Positions 26,473-34,665 of a DNA stretch of 64,000 bases are shown here, piece by piece (the stretch's first letter is position 1; each line of letters starts with the position of its first letter). The translations under genes were made by a program, and so were the position numbers. Origin of the DNA: Flavobacterium phragmitis. Lineage in GTDB: Bacteria > Bacteroidota > Bacteroidia > Flavobacteriales > Flavobacteriaceae. The notes beneath the pieces were generated by a model. It was not told where the DNA came from and ran no database searches. It saw only the letters and a program-made list of their open reading frames with translations. Location of the stretch: positions 1 to 64,000 of the forward strand of contig NZ_FOMH01000012.1 of assembly GCF_900112575.1 (NCBI RefSeq). Reading direction: 5' to 3'.

Positions 26473-26879
26473 AAATTTACTTATTTTTTGAGTTTGATTT
26501 TATTTTAAACTATATATTATTCATTACCAAAACGTTAAGAACAACCCGTTATTCCTTTTTTTTGCATTTTCGGTAATGTATAAATTCACTGTTTGGTTAA
26601 TTTTCCTTCCAGTTGGTGTAAAATATTCTAAAAGCTACATCTCGCTTTAGAAAATAGAATTGTTAATTCATTTCAGAGTTTTTCATAATTTTTCGGTTTT
26701 AGGAATTATCAGAATCAGAAACTAAATTGGAGAAAGCTAGAAGGCGCTTTATGAAGTAGTTATTTAGTCCGTTAAAAACTGATAAATGATTAATACTGTA
26801 ATTTCAGAGGCAAAATTAGGCTAACAATGCTTCTGAAAAATAACAATATTCAAACAAAAAATTATGAAATTGAAACAAT
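26473..26879. other. Upstream region of the cupin gene, no gene seen
   Basis: 407 bp between the cupin start and the AraC stop. Apart from the inverted CATTACC/GGTAATG pair at 26522-26578, no promoter box of TAnnTTTG type, hairpin or coding sequence is evident. Base composition is strongly AT-rich. Confidence 0.45.
26522..26578. promoter_or_regulatory. Candidate operator: inverted CATTACC ... GGTAATG
   Basis: CATTACC at 26522-26528 and GGTAATG at 26572-26578 are perfect complements separated by 43 nt; the flanking aaaacg and gcattttc extend the similarity. They lie 50-106 nt upstream of the cupin gene. Widely spaced half-sites would fit binding by the adjacent AraC-type regulator. This is inference; no second instance was found upstream of the dehydrogenase genes. 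Confidence 0.3.
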
Positions 26880-27749
26880 TTACATGCGAAATGATTTTGG
26901 AACCGTTCCTGTAAGCCTTTTAAAATAATTATTAAAATAACTTGGATATTCAAATCCTAGCGAATAACCAATGTCCGAAATACTCCAATCAGTATGCTGC
27001 AATAATGCTTTGGCTTCGTTTATAATTCGGTCCGTAATATGTGCTGTTGTTGATCTTCCTGTAACTTCTTTTACAGAACGGTTTAAATGATTGACATGGA
27101 CCGCTAGACTTTGTGCATAATCCTGCGGTGTCTTTAATGCCAAAGGCTCGTTTTTGGTTTCTATCGGAAATTGTCTTTCTAATAATTCCAGGAATAAAGA
27201 GGTAATTCTGGATGAAGCATTTTTATGTTTGAAGAAATTCTCCGAAGGCTGCATCTTCATTGATTCGTGAATTATCAAGTTGACATAACTGCGCATTAAA
27301 TCGTCTTTAAAAACATAATCGGTTTCATATTCCTGAATCATTTTTTGGAATAACGAATCTATAAAAACCTTTTGCTCAGCGTTTAAAGAAAAGATTGGGG
27401 TTCCTCCTATTTTAAACAAAGGCGATTCCTGCAATGTTTCAGAACGGTCTTTTGCTTTCAGGAATTCTTCTGTAAAAACGCAGGCGTAACCTTCATAATT
27501 CTCTGAAAGTGTTTCCCATGAATACGGAATAATAGGATTACCGAAAAACAAAATGCTTCCGTCGGTTTCTATGCCGCGGTCAGCGTATTGTATAAGGCTT
27601 TTGCTGGTATTGATGCAGATTTTATAAAAGTCTCTTCGGCTATAAACTGGAACTTTACTAAAATCTCCATTTATAGGATACACTTTAAATCCCTTCATTT
27701 TTAAATCTGAAGTAAAATCGCAATTCTGAGTTTCTGTCTGATTATTCAT
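26880..27749 (-). CDS. AraC-family transcriptional regulator
   Basis: A 289-residue regulator: N-terminal cupin-like sensory domain (about 15-165) and C-terminal AraC DNA-binding domain (about 190-289) with DYAQSLAVHVNHLNRSVKEVTGRSTTAHI as the first HTH and ISDIGYSLGFEYPSYFNNYFKRLTGTVPKSFR as the second. The C-terminal signature is complete. It most likely controls the adjacent cupin, alcohol dehydrogenase and aldo/keto reductase genes. A TAACTTTG box lies only 4 nt upstream of the ATG, so the mRNA may be leaderless. Confidence 0.92.
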   Translation of the reverse strand: MNNQTETQNCDFTSDLKMKGFKVYPINGDFSKVPVYSRRDFYKICINTSKSLIQYADRGIETDGSILFFGNPIIPYSWETLSENYEGYACVFTEEFLKAKDRSETLQESPLFKIGGTPIFSLNAEQKVFIDSLFQKMIQEYETDYVFKDDLMRSYVNLIIHESMKMQPSENFFKHKNASSRITSLFLELLERQFPIETKNEPLALKTPQDYAQSLAVHVNHLNRSVKEVTGRSTTAHITDRIINEAKALLQHTDWSISDIGYSLGFEYPSYFNNYFKRLTGTVPKSFRM

Positions 27750-27753
27750 TTTG

Positions 27754-27761
27754 CAAAGTTA
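27754..27761 (-). promoter_or_regulatory. -7 box of the AraC gene
   Basis: Minus-strand TAACTTTG matches TAnnTTTG and ends 4 nt before the ATG at 27749, placing the expected transcription start at or next to the start codon. No well-spaced -33 TTG was found. Confidence 0.45.
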
Positions 27762-27779
27762 TGAAAATCAAACAATATT

Positions 27780-28021
27780 TAGTTTTTTTTTGTTTCAGGT
27801 TTCAGGTTTCAGGTTTAACCGTAAGGAGCGCTAGGATTTACGCAATCCCGATAGCTATCGGAAGTATTTTTTTTTTTTTTTTGGGAGGGGACAAGAAATA
27901 ATCTCGCAAAGTCGCAGAGCCGCAAAGTTTTTTCTCTCGCAGATTTTGCAGATAAAGGAGATTTTTTATTTTTGATTGGATTAATCTAATAATCTGCTTT
28001 ATCTGCAAAATCTGCGGGAGA
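27780..28021. repeat. Composite repeat tract
   Basis: It contains three tandem copies of tttcaggt (about 27795-27818), then a cgcaa repeat with the palindrome TCCCGATAGCTATCGG (27846-27863), a 12-T run, and an inverted pair ctcgcagattttgcagataa (from about 27937) with its complement ending at 28020. The last inverted repeat abuts the GH2 stop codon and may serve as its 3' end. No gene is present. Confidence 0.65.
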
Positions 28022-30841
28022 CTATTTTAAATTTAAACTTCCAGTTCGTAATCCTTTTGCGGAAGCGGATAAAATAACTTCTTTGGCATTATCTTCTTTT
28101 TGGATAATGATTTGAGCGTAGCCGTTGAAAAGCCTTCTTTTCCAAGATTCCGCAGGCGTAATAACCTGAATAATTCCGGGATCGGTATTCATAACGTCCC
28201 AGTCTTTTATTTTTTGTAAAGGAGTTGCTACTATATGAATCGTATTTTTTCCTTCTTTTAAAATTGCTGTATTAAAAGTATATTTTAGGGAATCTTCTTT
28301 ACATGGTTCTACTTTAGTTCCGTTTACAAAAACAGCTGCTTCTACTCCTATTTTTTTGTAAAAGAAACTCACTGTATTTTTAACCGAATTTCTTTTTAAT
28401 TCAAATTCCCCTCTATAAACATAACTCGGTGCTTGTTTTTTATAATCACGGTCTTTAAAAGCGGTAATCCATTTACTCTCAGTATAATTTGATAATTGCT
28501 GAGGCAAAACAGCAGTTGTTTCTTCTTGCTCCTGAAAATTCGTTATCGAAACCAAAGCCAAATCATCTATAAACTGATCGTTTTCTAATGACGTTGGATT
28601 GCCGTTTCCTACGCCTAAAATTTTACCGCCTTTTATCGAAAATTCTATTTCATCGTTTGCTGTGGGAACATGAAGACCGTTTTTATCTGTAAGTTCAACC
28701 GTAATTACAGAAACATTTCCTTTTGCAACATTTTCTTTATCCAAAGACAATTTGATATTTTCAGCTTTAGCCGTGGTTTTCTGAATTTCAGTAAGTACTT
28801 TTTTACCATTCTTATATCCTACAGCTTCCAAAGTTCCCGGCGCATAATTTACTTTCCATTCTAAATGTCCATTTTGCTCCATTTTCTTTTTTCCTAAACT
28901 TTTTTTGTTCAGGAAAAGTTCTACCTCATCACAATTAGAATATGCCCAGACATCAATTGCTGCGCCTTCCATTCCACTCCAGTTCCAATGTGGTAATAGG
29001 TGTAAAACAGGTTCTTTTCCCCACCAAGATTTTAAATAAAAAACATTGTCTTTGGGAAAACCGCAGACATCCATCATTCCGAAATAAGACGTTACAGATG
29101 GCCAGCCATAAGGCGTTGGTTCTCCTCGATAATCAAAACCGGTCCAAATGAACATTCCAGCTAAATAAGGACGTTCTGCATAAAATTTCCAGCCTTCTTC
29201 TATACTATAAAAAGTAGGTCTTGGCTTTTTGTCGTAGGCACTTTGGTAATGTTTGGCATCGTCAGTAAAATAAATCCCTCGGGTTGCAAACGTAGAACCT
29301 TCCTCCGTTCCCATTCCGGGCTGATTTTTAAACTGATTTCTATGTGCATCAATATCTCCGTTTCCAAGATAATTATACCCCATAATTTCAACTACAGAAG
29401 AAATCCCGCTTTTAAATCCGCTGCTGATTCCAACCGTTATTGGTCTTGTCGGATCGATGCTTTTGGCGAAATTCTGCATTACATTGGTCACTCTTTCACC
29501 TACAATGCCACCTTCAATATTCCATTCTTCATTTCCAACCGACCAGCAGAAAATACTTGGATGATTTCGGTCACGCTCCATCATTCGTTGCAAATCATTC
29601 AAATGATAATCGTTTATTCCCATTAAACGAGTTTCATCAATCACCAACATCCCTAATTCATCACAAGCTTTTAACAACTCAGGAGTCGGAGGATGATGCG
29701 AGCAACGATACGCATTTGAACCCATTTCTTTCAGTTTCTTAATTCTGTAATACTGAATTTCGTCTGGCAATGCCGTACCAATTCCTGCATGATCTTGATG
29801 ATTGTTGGTTCCTTTCAATTTTAAAGGTTTTCCGTTAAGGAAAAAGCCATTTTCAGGATCAAACATAATGGTTCTGATTCCGAAAGTAGTTTCATAGCTG
29901 TCAATTACTTTTCCGTTTTGCTGTATTTGAGTAACCAAACGATATAAATTTGGATAATCAACATCCCACAAAAGTGGATTTTTCACATTTAGTTTTGAAG
30001 TAAAAGTTGCTGTTTTATAAAATTCAGGTGCAGTAAATTGTTCAGATTTTGTTGCAATCTGTTTATTCGAAGCGTCGAAAATAGTCTGAATAACTTCTAA
30101 AGAACCAAAAAAATTCCCTTTATTTTCAATAGAAACCTCTGCCGTAATTTCAGCATCATTATTTTTCAGTTCGGAAGTTACATAAGTACCATTTGTCCTA
30201 ACATGAATCGGATTTGTCTTTTGTAAATATACGTGTCTATAAATCCCTGCTCCTTCATAAAACCAGCCTTCTTCCATCGAAGCATCAGCACGTACAACGA
30301 CTGTATTTTCTCCGCCATAATTGACATAAGCCGTAACATCATATTCAAAACCATTATAACCGCTTTGTTCAGTTCCAAGATAAAATCCGTTATAAAATAC
30401 TTTTGAATTTCTAAAAACACCGTCAAATTTGATTGAGATAATTTTACCTAAATCACTTTCTGGAATATTAATTTTCTTTCTGTACCAGCCAATGCTTTTT
30501 TCAGGATAATTTTTACCTGCCGCTTTAAATCCGTGGCTGAAACTGGCGCTTTCGCTAAAAGGCTGTTCAACCGCCCAATCATGAGGAAGATCTAGTTTTC
30601 TCCAAGCGCGATCGTCAAAATCTTTTGCTGCAGGGCCATCTCCAAAACCTGTTTTGGTTAAATATGAAAAATAACCTTCTGCATGTCCAAAATCTTTTTT
30701 AGTGTCATATAAATGTCCGAACGAAAATCGCCATTCTTTATCAATTAAAATTAGTTCTCTATCCGATTTTTGAGCCGAAACCCAAAACGATAATAACAGA
30801 AAAAAAGAAAGTAAAGTTTTTGGAACAAAAGTGGTTTTCAT
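28022..30841 (-). CDS. Secreted glycoside hydrolase family 2 (beta-galactosidase-like)
   Basis: A 939-residue enzyme. The start at 30841 gives a clean signal peptide (MKTTFVPKTLL...FWVSAQ); the longer frame adds 17 unrelated residues. Order: GH2 sugar-binding jelly roll (DLPHDWAVEQPF ... IGWYRKKI ... GGENTVVVRAD), immunoglobulin-like domain, and a TIM barrel with GTNNHQDHAGIG and SHHPP motifs. The acid/base is Glu438 in WSVGNEEW, and the nucleophile is probably in MGTEEGSTFATRG. A C-terminal DUF4982-like domain and a further beta domain follow. It acts outside the cytoplasm on beta-galactosides or related glycans. No SusC/D pair is adjacent; the exact substrate is not predictable. Confidence 0.92.
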   Translation of the reverse strand: MKTTFVPKTLLSFFLLLSFWVSAQKSDRELILIDKEWRFSFGHLYDTKKDFGHAEGYFSYLTKTGFGDGPAAKDFDDRAWRKLDLPHDWAVEQPFSESASFSHGFKAAGKNYPEKSIGWYRKKINIPESDLGKIISIKFDGVFRNSKVFYNGFYLGTEQSGYNGFEYDVTAYVNYGGENTVVVRADASMEEGWFYEGAGIYRHVYLQKTNPIHVRTNGTYVTSELKNNDAEITAEVSIENKGNFFGSLEVIQTIFDASNKQIATKSEQFTAPEFYKTATFTSKLNVKNPLLWDVDYPNLYRLVTQIQQNGKVIDSYETTFGIRTIMFDPENGFFLNGKPLKLKGTNNHQDHAGIGTALPDEIQYYRIKKLKEMGSNAYRCSHHPPTPELLKACDELGMLVIDETRLMGINDYHLNDLQRMMERDRNHPSIFCWSVGNEEWNIEGGIVGERVTNVMQNFAKSIDPTRPITVGISSGFKSGISSVVEIMGYNYLGNGDIDAHRNQFKNQPGMGTEEGSTFATRGIYFTDDAKHYQSAYDKKPRPTFYSIEEGWKFYAERPYLAGMFIWTGFDYRGEPTPYGWPSVTSYFGMMDVCGFPKDNVFYLKSWWGKEPVLHLLPHWNWSGMEGAAIDVWAYSNCDEVELFLNKKSLGKKKMEQNGHLEWKVNYAPGTLEAVGYKNGKKVLTEIQKTTAKAENIKLSLDKENVAKGNVSVITVELTDKNGLHVPTANDEIEFSIKGGKILGVGNGNPTSLENDQFIDDLALVSITNFQEQEETTAVLPQQLSNYTESKWITAFKDRDYKKQAPSYVYRGEFELKRNSVKNTVSFFYKKIGVEAAVFVNGTKVEPCKEDSLKYTFNTAILKEGKNTIHIVATPLQKIKDWDVMNTDPGIIQVITPAESWKRRLFNGYAQIIIQKEDNAKEVILSASAKGLRTGSLNLK

Positions 30842-31053
30842 AAAGATGGTTGTTAGTAAATCAAATAGCGATAAAAATAAGGTTTTTAGCATAAACGGAT
30901 TAATAGTATTTTATCAAAAGCTGATAACTCATTCATATTAATGCTTCTAAACAGGCTTTCAAAATTTAGAATGAATCTAATGGCTTAAGATTCAAGAATA
31001 ATTTTCTTTTGATGTAACTTTATCTTAAAATCATAAAAAAAGCAAGAATTATT

Positions 31054-31434
31054 ATGGGTACTATTATAAACGAAAATAGACTCCACAGTAAATTTAAAAC
31101 CCTGGATCATAAGATTAGCGAGCTTAATGATCAAAAGATTGTTGCTTTTTTTGAATCTTTAGGATTAACAGAAAGAAGTGATGTTGCAAAGGATTTCCTG
31201 AAATGGGAAAACATTCTGATAGTCGTTCCAAACCGACATGTATCTCATGAATTGAAATATTACAAATATGCAATTTCCAGAATTTCATTTCTAACAAATC
31301 CTTACGCAGATCAGATTCATATCTATGATCTTAAAGAATGGAAAAGAGCATCGGGAAACAAAACACAGTTTCAGATTAGAGAAATGCTGAAGACGAGTTT
31401 TGGAGGGGTTAAAAAGATTATTAAGGAATCTTAA
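31054..31434 (+). CDS. Hypothetical protein, 126 residues
   Basis: A soluble protein that I do not recognise: HSKFKTLDHKISELNDQKIVAFFESLGL, KDFLKWENILIVVPNRHVSHELKYYKYAISRISFL, IHIYDLKEWKRASGNKTQFQIREML. It is mixed helix/strand, basic overall, with no signal peptide or membrane segment. It stands alone between the GH2 gene (divergent) and a 117 bp element with terminal inverted repeats. The composition is that of a real gene. Confidence 0.6.
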   Translation: MGTIINENRLHSKFKTLDHKISELNDQKIVAFFESLGLTERSDVAKDFLKWENILIVVPNRHVSHELKYYKYAISRISFLTNPYADQIHIYDLKEWKRASGNKTQFQIREMLKTSFGGVKKIIKES

Positions 31435-31455
31435 AAACAAGGAAAAAGTAATGCG

Positions 31456-31572
31456 AAAAGAGGCTGTCTCAAAAGTCGAGACAACCTCTTTTTTATTTGG
31501 GTACCTATCGGAGAAATTTTCCATTTACGCGATTCTCAACAGCTTGATTTTACTTTTGAGACAGCCTCTTTT
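31456..31572. mobile_element. 117 bp element with perfect 21 bp terminal inverted repeats (MITE-like or IS remnant)
   Basis: The left end aaaagaggctgtctcaaaag at 31456-31476 and the right end at 31552-31572 are exact complements over 21 bp. The left end also pairs with a third, internal copy of the sequence (gagacaacctctttt, about 31478-31492), forming a strong hairpin. A diverged relative of that hairpin (aaagagcctgtctta/aaggacaacctctttg) occurs at about 35971-36005. No transposase is encoded. No target-site duplication could be recognised. Confidence 0.65.
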
Positions 31573-31600
31573 TTAATTTTTTAAAGCTGAAATTAAAAAT

Positions 31601-32005
31601 CTAATTTCTCTTAATCAATTCTTTCACTCTTCCAAAAACAAAATTGGCTTTTTCATCAAAAACAACCATCTCAAAATCACGGGTTCCTTCGATAAAATGT
31701 CCTTCTTTCTTCGTATCAGCATAAACTTTTTCAAAATAGACATCCCTTTTTTTAAGCCATTCCAGTTGTTCTTTTTTTAGTTTAGATTGTTCTTTGGAAC
31801 TTATTTTCTCTTTAAGATTTTTATAAACCACATTTAGCAGACTGTCCGATTGATTGTAATAATTTATCGAACAACCACTCATATTATTTCCTTTATCCAA
31901 ACATTTCTGATAATTCAATTTCATTTTTGAAACTGTTTCCAGTGTCTGCGAATTGGATTTAAACGAAACCAAGACCAATACTGCTAAAAGTGTCTTTTTA
32001 ATCAT
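31601..32005 (-). CDS. DUF1311 / LprI-like periplasmic protein
   Basis: A 134-residue exported protein with a signal peptide (KKTLLAVLVLVSFKSNSQ). The mature part matches the DUF1311 (LprI N-terminal-like) domain: a Cys pair in YQKCLDKGNNMSGCSINYYNQSDSLLNVVYKNLKEKIS, then KLKKEQLEWLKKRD. Family members are proposed lysozyme inhibitors or simply small periplasmic proteins. It follows the TlpA-like gene on the same strand with a 65 bp gap. Confidence 0.8.
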   Translation of the reverse strand: MIKKTLLAVLVLVSFKSNSQTLETVSKMKLNYQKCLDKGNNMSGCSINYYNQSDSLLNVVYKNLKEKISSKEQSKLKKEQLEWLKKRDVYFEKVYADTKKEGHFIEGTRDFEMVVFDEKANFVFGRVKELIKRN

Positions 32006-32070
32006 AATCTTATTTATTTAATTATTGTTATTCCTGATTGTAAAACATACAACATAAAAGCCGAGAAAAC

Positions 32071-32559
32071 TTATTCCAAAATACTTTTTACCATATCTTC
32101 AAGCGCTTTTCCGTGAATGTTTTTAGCCAAAATAATGCCATTTTTATCAACCAAAAAGTTCAAAGGCACCGATTGCAACATATAATCGCCCACAACTGGA
32201 GACTGCCAGTATTTTAAGTCACTAACGTTTGTCCACGGTAATTTCCCTTTTGCAATGGCTCCAGTCCATAAAGGCTTTTTGGTATCCATTGAGACACCAT
32301 AAATAGATAATTTATCTGGATACGCATTGTGCAACTTTAGCAATAATGGCTGTTCTTTAATGCAAGGTCCACACCATGAAGCCCAAAAGTCTACTAAAAC
32401 CAAGGAACCTCTTAAAGAAGAAAGTGCTATTTTTTCTCCTTTAGTATCTGGAAGATCAATTTCTGGAGCGATGTCGCCAACATCAACACCTACAACTTGT
32501 GCTTTCACACCAGTTATTACACAACATAAGAATGTAAAAATGAGTAAAGTTTTTTTCAT
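32071..32559 (-). CDS. TlpA/ResA-like thiol-disulfide oxidoreductase
   Basis: A 162-residue exported thioredoxin-fold protein: signal peptide (KKTLLIFTFLCCVITGVKAQ), AhpC/TSA-like start GDIAPEIDLPDTKGEKIALSSLRG, active site DFWASWCGPCIKEQP (WCGPC), cis-Pro region SVPLNFLVDKNGII. It should act as a reductant of periplasmic disulfides. It is the first gene of a pair with the DUF1311 gene. Confidence 0.92.
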   Translation of the reverse strand: MKKTLLIFTFLCCVITGVKAQVVGVDVGDIAPEIDLPDTKGEKIALSSLRGSLVLVDFWASWCGPCIKEQPLLLKLHNAYPDKLSIYGVSMDTKKPLWTGAIAKGKLPWTNVSDLKYWQSPVVGDYMLQSVPLNFLVDKNGIILAKNIHGKALEDMVKSILE

Positions 32560-32614
32560 GATTTAAGTTTAATTTGATTTGAGGTTATTTAAATTTTGCT
32601 ATAACTGCATTGTT

Positions 32615-32714
32615 TGTCATTTCGACGAAGGAGAAATCACACTAGAAATTCCGCAAAGTATGTCGTCAATCTTTGTCGATTTCCGAGTGTGATTTCTCCT
32701 TCGTCGAAATGACA
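32615..32714. repeat. Palindromic repeat element, copy 3 (GTCATTTCGACGAAGG type)
   Basis: A 100 bp element with perfect 29 bp arms: tgtcatttcgacgaaggaga from 32615 to 32643 and its complement from 32686 to 32714. The loop ccgcaaagtatgtcgtcaat is the reverse complement of the loops of copies 1 and 2, although the arms differ from theirs. Confidence 0.9.
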
Positions 32715-32829
32715 TAAAATGAGAATAGAATACAAAAACAAATATAAATTTTCTTTGCTAAAATTCTAAAACATCAAAGCATTTTCTCCTTCCACAATCA
32801 TAAAATTATGCTAAATAAATTTCTCTTAA

Positions 32830-32859
32830 TTGGTATATCGGGAAAAGTCGATATATTTG
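32830..32859 (+). promoter_or_regulatory. ArsR-type operator embedded in the arsR promoter
   Basis: A -33 TTG at 32830-32832, a 19 nt spacer and a -7 box TATATTTG at 32852-32859 form a textbook Bacteroidota promoter. An inverted repeat TATATCG (32834-32840) with its complement CGATATA (32849-32855), 8 nt apart, fills the spacer and overlaps the -7 box. This is the expected geometry for autorepression by the ArsR protein. The -7 box ends 4 nt before the ATG, so the transcript is probably leaderless. Confidence 0.7.
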
Positions 32860-32863
32860 TATC

Positions 32864-33166
32864 ATGGAAACGATAGAAATTTTTAAAGCTTTATCTAACA
32901 AGTCCAGACTACAAATGCTGGAATGGTTAAAAGAACCGGAAATTAACTTTCCGGGTCAGCTGGAACATGCCGGATTTGAACACGGAGTATGTGTGGGTCA
33001 GATTCAGGCTAAGGCTGGTTTAACACAATCGACAGTTTCAGAATATCTGTCTATTTTACAACGCGCTGGTTTTATCGAAGCCAAACGTGTGGGACAATGG
33101 ACTTACTATAAACGCAACGAAGGTGCCTTTGAAGCACTTAGTAAATTAATTCAATCTAATTTGTAA
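32864..33166 (+). CDS. ArsR-family winged-helix regulator
   Basis: A 100-residue HTH regulator: EIFKALSNKSRLQMLEWL, then CVGQIQAKAGLTQSTVSEYLSILQRAGFIEAKRVGQWTYYKRNE, which is a typical ArsR winged helix. The Cys in HGVCVGQI precedes the recognition helix, but there is no CxC metal site, so it may sense something other than arsenite. It lies 7 bp upstream of the Old Yellow Enzyme gene, so both form one operon controlled by the palindrome over the promoter. A role in response to electrophiles or redox stress is inferred. Confidence 0.92.
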   Translation: METIEIFKALSNKSRLQMLEWLKEPEINFPGQLEHAGFEHGVCVGQIQAKAGLTQSTVSEYLSILQRAGFIEAKRVGQWTYYKRNEGAFEALSKLIQSNL

Positions 33167-33173
33167 AATTACT

Positions 33174-34280
33174 ATGAGTACAAACAACCTTTTTTCTCCG
33201 TTTAACTTAAAAACGTTAAACCTGAAAAACAGAATCGTAATGGCGCCAATGACGCGCTCTTTTTCTCCAAACGGAGTTCCAACTGACGAAGTAGCCGCTT
33301 ACTACCAAAAAAGAGCGGAAGGCGAAGTTGGTTTGATTTTATCTGAAGGAACTGTAATTGACAGACCTTCATCTTCTAACGACGCTAATGTTCCTCACTT
33401 TTACGGTGATTTAGCTTTAAACGGTTGGAAAAAAGTAATTGAGAAAGTTCATGCTGCAGGCGGACAAATGGGACCGCAAATCTGGCATATGGGAATTATG
33501 GATAACCATCATTCAGGATGGGTTCCTCCAGTTCCTTTCGAAGGTCCGTCTGGATTAAATCGCCCTGATTTTAGAAATGGTGTTGCCATGACTGAAAAAG
33601 ATATCGAAGACACTATCCTTGCTTTTGGTAAAGCAGCTGCTGATGCTAAAAGATTAGGTTTTGACACGATCGAAATTCATGGCGCACACGGTTATTTAAT
33701 CGATCAATTCTTTAGAGCTGAAACTAATTTACGTGAAGATATTTACGGTGGTAAAACTTTGCCAGAACGTAATCGCTTTGCTATCGAAGTAATCAAAGAA
33801 ATCAGAAAACAGGTTGGAAATGATTTTGCAGTTATTATGCGTTTTTCTCAATTCAAACCTTCTGATTACAATTATAAACTGGCTAAAAATCCGCAGGAAT
33901 TAGAAGCTTGGCTTACTCCTCTTGTAGATGCTGGAGTTGATATTATACATGCTTCTCAACGCAGATTCTGGGAACCTGAATTTGAAGATTCTGATCTAAA
34001 CTTTGCTGGTTGGGCTAAAAAAGTAACGGGAGCACCAACTATTACGGTAGGTTCTGTTGGGCTTTCTGGTGATTTCTTCGGTGCATTTGCGGGAGAAAGC
34101 TCTCAGCCGACTTCTTTGGAAGAATTAAACAGACGTTTCGACAGAGGCGATTTTGATTTGGTTGCCGTTGGAAGACCTCTTTTATCTGATCCAAACTGGG
34201 TAGCTAAAATCAAAGCAGGAAAAACTGATGAGTTAAAAGGTTTTAGCAAAGAAGCTTTGGGACAATTGGTTTTAGAATAA
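33174..34280 (+). CDS. Old Yellow Enzyme family NADH:flavin oxidoreductase
   Basis: A 368-residue FMN-dependent ene-reductase. Motifs: IVMAPMTRSFS at the N-terminus; FMN/substrate residues in GGQMGPQIWHMGIM; the HGAHGYLIDQFFR segment with the His pair; TNLREDIYGGKTLPERNRF; VGRPLLSDPNWVAKI near the C-terminus. It resembles NemA/OYE enzymes that reduce activated C=C bonds and nitro compounds with NAD(P)H. It is cotranscribed with the ArsR regulator 7 bp upstream. Confidence 0.94.
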   Translation: MSTNNLFSPFNLKTLNLKNRIVMAPMTRSFSPNGVPTDEVAAYYQKRAEGEVGLILSEGTVIDRPSSSNDANVPHFYGDLALNGWKKVIEKVHAAGGQMGPQIWHMGIMDNHHSGWVPPVPFEGPSGLNRPDFRNGVAMTEKDIEDTILAFGKAAADAKRLGFDTIEIHGAHGYLIDQFFRAETNLREDIYGGKTLPERNRFAIEVIKEIRKQVGNDFAVIMRFSQFKPSDYNYKLAKNPQELEAWLTPLVDAGVDIIHASQRRFWEPEFEDSDLNFAGWAKKVTGAPTITVGSVGLSGDFFGAFAGESSQPTSLEELNRRFDRGDFDLVAVGRPLLSDPNWVAKIKAGKTDELKGFSKEALGQLVLE

Positions 34281-34515
34281 TTTTTTTTTAAGATACAAAG
34301 GTTCAAAGGGATAAAGTTTTTCCTTTGAACCTTTGTTATTTTCTACCATGCAGGTTTATATTCAAATCTGTGTATATCTGCTGAAATCTTTTAAAATCTG
34401 CGTGAAATAATTTTGCGCATCGATTTTTCACTCAGATTTATACAAATTAAGCAGATCAAATTAGATTTTATTTATTGTATTTCAGCTAACGGATCAAAAG
34501 TTAGTACAAAACATT
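34281..34515. repeat. Dispersed repeats between the OYE gene and the tyrS leader
   Basis: Contains caaaggttcaaagggataaa with an inverted copy tttcctttgaacctttgtta, and fragments such as gctgaaatcttttaaaatct and ctcagatttatacaaattaa. No gene is seen. The inverted copy can serve as the 3' end of the OYE transcript. Confidence 0.5.
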
Positions 34516-34523
34516 TATCTTTG
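34516..34523 (+). promoter_or_regulatory. -7 box of the tyrS leader transcript
   Basis: TATCTTTG matches TAnnTTTG exactly and ends 5 nt before the ATG of the leader ORF, so transcription should begin at or beside that ATG. No good -33 TTG is visible at the usual spacing. Confidence 0.6.
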
Positions 34524-34528
34524 CAGTC

Positions 34529-34639
34529 ATGAAATTCTTGAACAACATATTACGCCTTCCATTTTTCAGCACTTATTATTATGCAATAATATCTGCTCGG
34601 ATAGGCTATGCATATAATTCAACGTATTCACAACTGTAA
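34529..34639 (+). CDS. Tyr-rich leader peptide of tyrS (36 codons)
   Basis: ATG at 34529, TAA at 34637. It begins MKFLNNILRLPFFSTYYYAI and contains six Tyr in 36 residues: a run of three (codons 16-18, 34574-34582) and single Tyr at codons 27, 29 and 33. It is placed between a -7 box and a strong terminator that precedes tyrS. The layout is that of a transcription-attenuation leader: scarcity of charged tRNA-Tyr would stall the ribosome on the Tyr codons. A possible antiterminator exists: gctcgg at 34595-34600 can pair with ccgggc (34671-34676) of the terminator's 5' arm. The leader function is inferred; the Tyr codons and terminator are directly visible. Confidence 0.7.
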   Translation: MKFLNNILRLPFFSTYYYAIISARIGYAYNSTYSQL

Positions 34640-34665
34640 ATTAAACAGATAAATTATATAACCTT

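Noticed and set aside
29243-29742. Two overlapping plus-strand ORFs (127 and 100 residues) opposite the GH2 gene
   Set aside because: Antisense to the conserved GH2 catalytic barrel; no recognisable protein features.
31291-31524. 77-residue minus-strand ORF over the 117 bp element
   Set aside because: It runs antisense through the preceding hypothetical gene and through the inverted repeat; considered chance. A transposase C-terminus could not be recognised.
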